A stretch of 64,000 nt of DNA from Centrapalus pauciflorus (Eukaryota > Streptophyta > Magnoliopsida > Asterales > Asteraceae): positions 340,001 through 404,000 of the forward strand of contig JAANYP010001197.1 of the NCBI GenBank assembly GCA_020465985.1. The letters are read 5' to 3'. The position numbers and the translations under genes were made by a program. The notes beneath the pieces are model-generated. The model saw only the letters and a list, made by a program, of their open reading frames with translations. It was not told the origin of the DNA and searched no databases. Below are positions 24,686 through 33,573 of the stretch, one piece after another; within the stretch, counting starts at the first letter, position 1, and every line of letters starts with the position of its first letter.

Positions 24686-25367
24686 ATTCTTTGATGGTTT
24701 AGAACGTAAACCAAACACTAGAATTAAGTTCGAGAGAAACAGTCGTTATCTTCGTTAAACAGTCACAAAATCTTAAGTTTTGAAAAACTTTGAATAATTT
24801 TCAACTTTTTCTACTTATCACAGAACCCTTCACTTTTAGCAACTGATTATCATGCAAATTTTGTTTTTCCAAGTAGGATGCATCCAAGTAATCTGACCTC
24901 GATCTTATTTATTAAAGATAAAATGAACTAAACTAAAATAAAATAAAATGAAGTAAAATTAAATTGTAGAAATTTAAATATAAAAACACACTAATTGAAT
25001 ATTTTTGCGAGATAGTCAAAGAAGGTTCAATCAGGTAGCGGTGTCAAATGCACTTTCAATATTGCACTTTCACACTTAGGAATTTTTTATTCCTTTGATT
25101 GTTTGTCGTAACATACACTTCAAGGTGATCGTTGGTATGGTTTTCCTTTTAAACATTCAACACTTTGGAATTTCCTTTGGCCTTTTTATTTATCAAAAAA
25201 CTACCTTACGTGTCCCATACATAGACATACTTCTATGATCAAGGCAGATACACAATGATTACGACTTTTTGGTATTTGCAAATTATCTTTAAAAGGCAAA
25301 CGGCGGACACAGTTCTGTATTTACATACAACAGAGTATCATATTTTGTCCTAGAGTTCCTCTTATGT
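24686..25367 (-). other. Spacer upstream of the short accessory gene, core A
   Basis: No ORF of note. The part 24830-25280 matches the post-pol spacers of B and C (for example the reverse of GGATGCAT...GAATAAACAAATTTTGC). It lacks most of the TTCGAA palindromes and the TATA box of B and C. Confidence 0.6.
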
Positions 25368-25488
25368 TAGCAAGATAGCGGTGACAGGTCTGTACTGACG
25401 TACAACAAAGCGACTTATCTTGCTAGTTCAAGTCAAAACAGCGGTGACAGGTCTGTATATACGTACAACAAAGCGACTTGTTTTGACT
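25368..25488 (-). other. Twin 58-nt stem-loops, copy A
   Basis: Stem-loop 1 (25368-25425) is closed by TAGCAAGATA/TATCTTGCTA; stem-loop 2 (25431-25488) by AGTCAAAACA/TGTTTTGACT. All ten pairs are perfect in each. The loops are near-identical (GCGGTGACAGGTCTGTA, then CGTACAACAAAGCGACT) with an inner TGTAC/GTACA hairpin. The stems share no sequence, so pairing, not sequence, was kept. The spacer 25489-25989 has no gene. Confidence 0.8.
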
Positions 25489-25989
25489 CCCTTTTCTTTA
25501 CAACACTTTTTCTTTCTTTGTTTAAGATGTATTTTGATGAAGCTATACATCCCCCAGATAAATTTGCATACCTCATTCATAAGCATTGTCTGTATGTCTC
25601 TATCATAGAAATTAAGACCTTTTGGTCTTACATCTAAGTTAGTTACACATATGACATTTTCTTGATTATTTTATTAGCTTTTAGGATTTTCTTCATGTAT
25701 TATGCCTACCAACACATCAGACAAGAATATGTATATATCACTTAGATTTTATGGTGCATTATGTGTGAAAGCTTAACACTTAGAGTTTGTTAGACTGTGC
25801 TAAATTTCGTCACTTTGTACCTAAGACTCTAAGACTTCTCTCATTTTCTAATATTCTCTCTCTTTTTTTTAAAAAACTTTTTTTATGGTTTTCTCTCTTT
25901 TTTCTTTTGATTTTCACTTTTAAGTAAAGCAACTAATAAGATAAACTAAAAACTTCAAACCTTTAAAAAGAAAGAAAAATCTACTAAGG

Positions 25990-28352
25990 TCAGAACTCCA
26001 GATTACACATGCCATTTAATTGAACTAACAATTCAAAGCATGACTTATCAAATGCATTTGTGAATAAATCTGCATTATCGTCTTCCGTTGCAAGTTTTAC
26101 CAGTTTTATCAAATTCTTTTCAGCACAATCACGTATAAAATGATGTCTAATGTCCACGTGCTCTGTCTTACTGTGTTTAACTGGATTATTTGATATAGTA
26201 ATTGTTGATTGATTATCTATCCTAATGGGAGTATGAGTATAAGTCAAACCTTAATCCCGCAATTGTTGTTGGATACAAAAAACCTGTGAACAGCAACAAC
26301 CAGCAGCGACATACTCGGCCTCGCACATTGATACAGCTACCGAAGTTTGTTTCTTGCATTGCCAGGATACGAGCCTCCCTCCAAGGAACTGACAACCTCC
26401 AGTTGTTGATTTCTGGTTAAAGCTACATCCACCATAGTCAGAGTCCGTGTACGCCTCCAATTCCATATCTCCATCAGCATGATACCAAAGTCCCAGCTTC
26501 GGTTTCGACTTCAGGTGTCTCAGAATTCTCTTCACGACTTTCATATGCATCTCCTTGGGATTTGCTTGAAACCTAGCACAAATACACACAGCAAAAATTA
26601 TGTCAGGTCTAGAAGCAGTTAAATACATAAGTGACACGATCATGGCCCGATATAAAGTCGGATCCACATCAGTGTCACTATCTCTTCCCGGTCCGAGATC
26701 GTGATTCAATTGAATCGCAGTACTAAAGTGTGCGGTCAGCTTTGTTCCTTCCTTCCCGAAGCGCTCCAAAATGTCGTAGACATACTTCGTCTGATGGATA
26801 AACATTCCTTCTTTCCTTTGTTCAACTTGCAAACCAAGAAAAAAGTTTTGCTCTCCCATAGCACTCATCTCAAACTTTGACTTCATGACCTTTTCAAAGT
26901 CTTTGCACATCTGCTCGTTTGACGACCCGAAAATGATGTCATCCACGTATACTTGTACTAAGATAAAATATATGCCTTTCCTTTTCACATAGCGTACTAT
27001 CAATTCTCCCTCTCTCAAATCCGTTGTCTAAAAGATGAGTTGATTGTGTCTCATACCAAGCCCTGGGTGCCTGATGTAATCCATACAGAGCCTTATCAAG
27101 GGGATATACTCTGTCCGGATACTTTGGATCAGTAAACCCTGGCGGTTGTTCGACATATACCAATTCCTTCACCTTCTCGTACAAGAATGCACTGTTGACG
27201 TCGAGTTGATACACCTTAAACCCTTTGAAGGACGCGAAAGCCAGAAATAAATGAATTGCCTCGAGCCTCGCCACTAGTGCAAACACTTCATTATAATCAA
27301 TTCCATCTTCCTGGTTGAACCCTTTTACTATGAGTCTTTCCTTGTTGCGAGTAACTATACCCCGATCATCCCTTTTGCACTTAAAGACCCATTTGGTCAC
27401 TATAGCAACTTCTCCTCGAGGTAACGTCACTAACTGTCATACTTCAAGCTTTCGGACCTGTGGCAGTTCCTCTTGCATGGCTTCAACCCCAGAATTGTCT
27501 TTCAGTGCCATTTGCACATTCTTTGGCTCTACTTGTGAGATAAAACACGAGTATAAACACGTGTAAAACGCCTCGGAGTCGTTGATCATTGATAACAGCA
27601 CCATGTTATTATTCACACTACTCCTAGTTCTTACACCAGTATCTGGATTTCCTATGATACCCTCAATTGGATGATCCTTGTTTATCCTCAATGTCTCAAT
27701 CTCATCGACCTGAATATTATCTCCTAAGTTTGATCCTATTTCACCTAACGGGGGTACGACTTCAGACGGTATATTCTCTTCCTCATGATCACTGTCCTTG
27801 GAGTTAGAATTATTCGTCTGATTCTCATTTGTAGGTATGTCAGGTTCATTCTCTGTTGGAGATCCATCTTCTATCGTTGTAGGCTCAGATATTGATGGAA
27901 TGCTTGATTTTGGAAAACCTCTGTACTCATCATTAAGGTTTAATGATGAGAAGTCATTTTCCACTGTATCTGCATTTCCACTAAACGGTATGTTAAATGA
28001 TTCAACAAAGAGTCATAATCAAATAACTATTCAGGACCAGTTTGGGGTTCATGTGAATAACTTGTTACGTCAATGATAAACACAATCTCAACCGTACCAT
28101 ATATTTTGTTAAAAACCCTTTTATTTGGTGAATTAGGAACATAACCTAGGAAGTATCCTTCGTCAGCCTTTTCACCAAACTTAGGTTGATGTTATGTTTT
28201 CAGTAAAGTACACGGTACCCCAAACGGTTCAAAGCCAGTTAAATTTGGTGGTCTTTTATTCAGAACATCATAACAGGTTTTGTTCAGTGATTTGACAGTA
28301 AGGACCCGGTTTAAAACATGACAAGCGGTATTCACTGCCTCCCCCCAAAACA
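25990..28352 (-). pseudogene. Integrase end, RT and RNase H of core A
   Basis: Sense order on the minus strand: end of integrase (TMFWGEAVNTACHVLNRVLT, GYFLGYVPNSPNKRVFNK), a Ser/Asn-rich acidic linker, RT (VEAMQEELPQ, WVFKCKRDD, RLEAIHLFLAFASFKGFK, GLHQAPRAWYETQ) with catalytic YVDDIIFGSS, and RNase H (EAYTDSDYGGCS, CEAEYVAAGCC, DNQSTITISNNPV) to the stop at 25990. Frameshifts near 27430 and 27020 and stops near 28190 and 26250 break it. Gag, protease and the integrase core are missing: at 28352 the sequence turns into the primer site of core B in opposite orientation. Confidence 0.85.
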
Positions 28353-28363
28353 TGGTATCAGAG
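28353..28363 (+). other. Primer binding site of core B, without 5' LTR
   Basis: TGGTATCAGAG is complementary to the 3' end of initiator tRNA-Met. Core C has the full TGGTATCAGAGC two bases after its 5' LTR, and the sequence downstream of both matches (TTCTTGGTTTCTTGAC). In B no LTR precedes it; inverted integrase of core A does. Confidence 0.85.
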
Positions 28364-28987
28364 ACTTTCGAGTATTCGTTGCGTTCTTCGTGTTCATACG
28401 AATATTCTTGGTTTCTTGACGTTCTTACCAGAAAAATCATGTTTCCTTAGTGTTTCTGAGTTCTACAAGCAAGGTAACGGGAAAAATTCACATTAGTTCA
28501 ATTTTTTCAGTCGAAATCAGTGTTTTTAGTCATAGAAAACACTGGTATAATCTGAAATATTGAAAAAATCAAATTTTTGGCTGTTTCTCGAACTTGTGGC
28601 GCTCTAACATAAGGGGGTATTAGGGTTCTTCGAACTTGTAAGAATACGCTCCTCTCGATGTTAATTTAAGGTTTCATTCGAATTTAACTGGGTTTCGAAC
28701 TTGTCAGATCCGAACTTTTCAGATTCGAATTTGTCAGAAATGAACTTCTCAGATTCGAAGTTGTCAGAACATTAGGGTTTCTTTGAACTTACCCTAAGTT
28801 CGAACTTGTCAGAATTTCTAGGGTTTTCTCGAACTTACACCCATTCGAACTTGTTGAGTTCGAACTTAAAGGAATTCGAACTTAATTTACAAACGAATTT
28901 AAATTTAAATTATTCGAACTTGCATAAGTTCGAAGGGTTTATTTTAAATTAAATTGTTTAACTCCGAAAACAAAAGGTTTAGATAGA
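28364..28987 (+). other. Leader of core B with TTCGAA words
   Basis: Untranslated leader between the primer site and gag ATG at 28988. From about 28600 the words TTCGAACTTG and close variants occur about eleven times. No ORF of note. The gag leader of F (63824-64000) has the same kind of words. Confidence 0.7.
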
Positions 28988-31553
28988 ATGTCGAGTTTAC
29001 AAAAATTCCTAGAAATGGACCATGAGGTCGGCAAAGCAAATTCTCCGCCAAAGCTGATGAAACATGTGGATTACTATTGGTGGAAGGATAGGTTTGCTGA
29101 TTTTGTTCGATTCAACGACATGCGTATATGGATATGCATCGATGAGGGATATATTCCTCCTACGCAAGATCTTGAAGGCCGACAAAGAGTCTTAACTTAT
29201 CAGAACATGAATACCGCTTGCCATGTCTTAAATCGGGTCCTTACTGTCAAATCACTGAACAAAACCTGTTATGAAGTTCTGAATAAAAGACCACCAAATT
29301 TAACTGGCTTCTAACCATTTGGGGTACCGTGTACTTTAATGAAAACAAAACATCAACCTATGTTTGGTGAAAAGGCTGACGAAGGTTATTTCCTAGGTTA
29401 TGTGCCTAATTCACCAAACAAAAGGGTTTTTAACAAATCAAGCGGTACGGTAGAAATTGTGTATAACATTGATGTAACAAGTTATACGCATGAACCCCAA
29501 ACTAGTCCGGAATGGATATTTGATTATGACTCATTGTTCGAATCATTTAACATTCTTTTGGATGGAAATGCAGGTACAATTGAAAATGACTTATCGTCAT
29601 TAAATCTGAATGACGACGGTCAAGGTTTTCCAAAGACAAGCTTTCCATCAACTTCTGAGCCTACAACGAATGAATATGGGTCTCCAGCAGAGAATGATTC
29701 TGAGTTACCTACAAATGAAAATCAGACTACTACTTCTAACTCCGAGGACAGTGATCATGAGGAAGAGAATGTAGCATCTGAAGTCGTTCCCCCGTTAGGT
29801 GAAATAGGATCAAACTTAGGAGAAAATCTTAGGGTCGATGAGATTGAAACATCGAGGATAAATAAGGATCATCCGGTTGAAAGCATCATAGGAAATCCGC
29901 ATTCTGGTGTGTGAACTAAGAGTAGTTTGAATAACAACACAGTGTTGTTGTCGATGATTGATGACTCCGAGGCTTTTCACACTTGCCTTTATTCGTGTTT
30001 TATCTCACAAGTAGAGCCGAAGAATGTGCAAATGGCACTGAAAGACAATTCTTGGGTTGAAGCAATGCAAGAAGAACTGTCACAATTCAAAAAGCTAGAA
30101 GTGTGGGAGTTAGTGCCGCTACCGCGAGGAGAAGTTGTTATAGGAACCAAATGGGTTTTTAAATGCAAAAGAAATTATCGAGGTATCGTCAGTCGCAACA
30201 AGGCAAGACTTGTCGTAAAGGGTTTCAACCAAGAAGGGGGAATTGATTACAATGAGGTGTTTGCACCAGTAGCAAGGCTCGAAGTAATTCGTCTGTTTCT
30301 AGCCTTTGCGTCCTTCAAAGGATTTAAAGTCTATCAGTTGGATGTAAATAGTGCATTCCTGTATGGCGAGGTGAAGGAACTGGTGTATGTCGAACAACCG
30401 CCCGGGTTTTACAAATCCAAAGTATCCAGACAGAGTGTATCGTCTTGATAAGGCTCTGTATGGATTACATCAAGCACCAACGGCATGGTATGAGACACTA
30501 TCAACTCATCTTTTAGACAACGGGTTTGAAAGAGGGAGAATTGGTTGTACATTGCTCGTAAAAAGAAAGGGAGAATATTTTATCTTGGTACAAGTGTACG
30601 TGGATGACATCATTTTCGGGTCATCGGACAAGCAGATGTTCAAAAATTTCGAGAAGGTGATGAAGTCAAAGGTTGAGTTGAGTGCTATGGGAGAGCTGAA
30701 CTTCTTTCTGGGTTTACAAGTTGAACAGAGGAAGGAGGGCATGTTTATCCATCAGACGAAGTATGTCTACGATATTCTGGAGCGCTTCGGGATGGAGGAA
30801 ACAAAGCTGACTGCTCACTTTAGTACACCGATTCAAGTGAATCACAATCTCTGACCGGGTACAGAAACTAATACTGATGTGGATCCGACTCTATATCGGG
30901 CCATGATCTGGTCACTTATGTATTTAACTGCTTCTAGACATGACATTATGTTTGTTGTGTGTATTTGTGCTAGTTTTCAAGCCAGTCCGAAACAAATGCA
31001 TATGAAAGCTGTGAAGCGGATTCTGAGATACCTCTAGTCGAAACCGAAGCTGGGACTTTGGTATCATGCTGATGGTGATCTGGAATTGGAAGCATTCACG
31101 GATTCAGACTATGGAGGTTGCAGCTTGAATCGGAAGTCAACAACTGGAGGTTGTCAGTTCCTTGGAGGGAGACTAGTATCCTGGCAATGCAAGAAACAGA
31201 CTTCGGTAGTCGTGCCAACATGCGAGGCCGAATATGTAGCTGCTGGTAGTTGCTGTTCACAGGTTTTGTGGATACAAAAACAATTGCAGGACTACGGTTT
31301 GACTTACACTCATACTCCCATTAGGATAGATAACCTATCTACTATTTCTATAACTAATAATCCAGTTAAGCAAAGTAAAACAAAGCACATAGACATAAGA
31401 CATCATTTTATACGTGATTATGCTGAAAAGAACTTGATAAAACTGGTAAAGGTGGCGACGGAAGATAACAATGCTGATTTATTCACTAAAGCTTTTGATA
31501 AGTCATGCTTTGAGTTGTTAGTTCAACTGGATGGTATGCGTAATCCAGAGTAA
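28988..31553 (+). pseudogene. Gag start fused in frame to integrase-RT-RNase H, core B
   Basis: The first 73 codons are gag (MSSLQKFLEMDHEVGK, YYWWKDRFADF, matching gag of F). At about 29208 they run straight into integrase (MNTACHVLNRVLTVKS): most of gag, the protease and the integrase core are deleted at a shared TGAA, and the frame is kept. Stops at 29312 (GAA to TAA) and 29912 (CGA to TGA) lie in this frame; a one-base frameshift occurs near 30405. RT keeps YVDDIIFGSS and GLHQAPTAWYETL. RNase H keeps FTDSDYGGCS, CEAEYVAAGS and RIDNLSTIS. Ends MRNPE at 31553. Confidence 0.85.
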
Positions 31554-32820
31554 CTTGACCTTAGTATATTTTCTTTCTTTTATAGTAAGTTAGTAGTTAA
31601 GTAGAATTTATTTCCTTTTATAGTAAGTTAGTAGGTTACTTTATAGCTTATTTTAAAATTGAAAAACAAAAAAAAAGAGAGAAAACCATAAAAAAATTCA
31701 AAAAAAAGAGAATATTAGAAAATTGAATCAAGTCTTAGATACATAGGTTCAAAGTGACGAAAATAAGCACAATCCATACAATCTCTAAGTGTTAAGCTTT
31801 CACACATAATGCTCCTTAATTTCTAAGTGTTATACAATTTCTTGTTTGATGTGTTGGTAGGCATAATACACAAAGGAATCTCAAAAGCTAATAAAATATT
31901 CAAGAAAAAGTCATATGTGTAACTAACTTAGATGTATGACTAAATGGTCTTAATTTCTATGTTAGAGACATACAGACATTGATTCTAAATAAGGTATGCG
32001 AATTTCTGGGGGATGTATAGCCACATCAAATACATCTTAAAGAAAAGAAAAGAAAAGAAAAGAAAAATTTTGATAGAAAGGAGAGAGTCAAAACAAGTCA
32101 CTTTGTTGTACGTAAGTACAGACCTGTCACCTCTGTTTTGATTCGAGTTAGCAAGATAAGTCGGTTTGTTGTACGTAAGTACAGACCTGTCACCGCTGTC
32201 TTGCTAGCTTTAAATAAACTTTAAGACAAACTAAGACACTCTGTTGTATGTAAATACAGAACTGTGTCCGACGTTTGCCTTTTCAAGAAAATTTGCAATA
32301 CTGAAAAGTTATAATCATTGTGTGTATGCCTTGATCATAAAAGTATGTCTAAGTATGGGACACGTAAGGTAGTTTCTTGATAAATAAAAAGGCTAAGGGA
32401 TATTTCAAAGTGTAAAATGTTTAAAGAGAAAATCATACCGACAATCGACTTGGAATGTATATCACGACGAACAATCAAAGGAATCAAAAATTCCTAAGTG
32501 TGAAAGTGAAATACTGAAAGTGCGTTTGACATCGCTATCTGATTGAACCTTCTTTGACTTTCTCGAAAAAAACATTTTGTTAGTTTAGGTTGTAAATTTT
32601 TAAAAGTAGTTTTGAGTAGCTTAAGTTTAAATTTTATTCAAAATTTATTTTATTTTATTTTATTTTTTCTAAGTAGGAAAAAGGTCAAAGTTACTAGGAT
32701 GCATGATTGGTTGAATAAACAAATTTTGCGTGAAAATCTATTGCTTGGTGTGAATAATTTTGCAAGGTTTGTAAAATTCCGTTACACAAAAAAGTTGAAT
32801 TTTATTCAAGGATTTTCAAA
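31554..32820 (+). other. Conserved post-pol spacer of core B
   Basis: No credible gene. It contains purine-rich runs (31665-31715; AAAGA repeats at 32039-32065), the twin stem-loops, and a segment around 32690-32760 shared with the other S copies. The strength of conservation outside coding sequence is notable. Confidence 0.7.
32086..32206 (+). other. Twin 58-nt stem-loops, copy B
   Basis: Here read in sense direction: 32086-32143 closed by AGTCAAAACA/TGTTTTGATT (one G-T pair) and 32149-32206 closed by TAGCAAGA/TCTTGCTA. Both loops carry TTGTTGTACGTAAGTACAGA with a GTAC hairpin, then CCTGTCACC. Confidence 0.8.
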
Positions 32821-33520
32821 ATTCTCAATTAAGTTCGAATTTAAGACAAATTCGAACTAAACTTCGAATTTGTCAGGAAGTTCGAATAATTGCAAGTTCG
32901 AAGGTTGTTGATATAAATAGGTTAACAGTACTTCATTTAAGGCACCAACCTTCGAATTTGTTCATTCGAACTTGCTCTGGCGATTTCGAACTTGTGTATT
33001 CGAACTTGTCGCATTCGACTTTGCTCCTATTTCTCGAAGTTTTGCTCATTTTTCTCAAACCTACTCACATATTTAGGTATAGTGATCACTATTATACAAT
33101 GTTTGGGTAGATTAGGACATTATTAAGGCAAAAAAATCGAGTTTATTTGATAGTTTTTGGATTTAAACTATGTAATTCAAAATCACAAGTTTTAACCGGT
33201 GGAAGTTCCAATAAAACACATATAACTTCGATTAGAACCCAATAGGACTAGATTATACTAATTTTAAGTCAAATGGGGTTAAAATCTTGGATTTTAGTTT
33301 AAAAATGACCGACTTCGAACATGTTCATCATGTTCGAACTTGTCAGAAAGTTCGAACTTGTTAAAATATCTACAAGTTCGAAGTCAGTCAAGTTCGAACA
33401 TAATCCTCGAATTTGTTTAAATTCGAATGTTTTTAAAAAAAAATTCGAACTTGTATAAATTCGAATGTGTTGGATTTCGAACTTATGTAAGTTCGAAATT
33501 ATGCAAATTCGAAATAAACA
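32821..33520 (+). repeat. Array of TTCGAA palindromes upstream of the B accessory gene
   Basis: About twenty TTCGAA sites lie in 700 bp, many in the larger palindromic context AAGTTCGAACTTG. Spacing is irregular. They surround the putative TATA box, first exon and intron. Confidence 0.9.
32912..33076 (+). promoter_or_regulatory. Putative internal promoter and 5' UTR exon, core B
   Basis: TATAAATAGG at 32912-32921 is a canonical plant TATA box. A 5' UTR of about 130 nt would end at the donor TATTTAG|GTATAG (33076/33077). Core C keeps the same layout: ATATAGATAGG, then CACTTAG|GTGTAC. Confidence 0.65.
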
Positions 33521-33571
33521 AGTTTCATTTTATTTTTCATTACTAATAATGGTTGTTGTTTGTATGTGCAG
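33077..33571 (+). other. Putative 5' UTR intron, core B
   Basis: 495 nt from GTATAG to TTTGTATGTGCAG, with a branch-like TACTAAT about 30 nt before the end. The accessory ATG (33574) is three bases after the acceptor. Core C ends its intron TTGTGTACAG|ATATGGG with a CTAAC site upstream. Confidence 0.65.
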
Positions 33572-33573
33572 AT

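Noticed and set aside
25368..25488. Twin stem-loops as hammerhead ribozymes or tRNA-like
   Set aside because: No CTGATGA/GAAA hammerhead core and no tRNA box A/B pattern seen.
28192..28440. Minus-strand ORF joining leader antisense to integrase
   Set aside because: Created by the A/B junction; only the integrase part is real.
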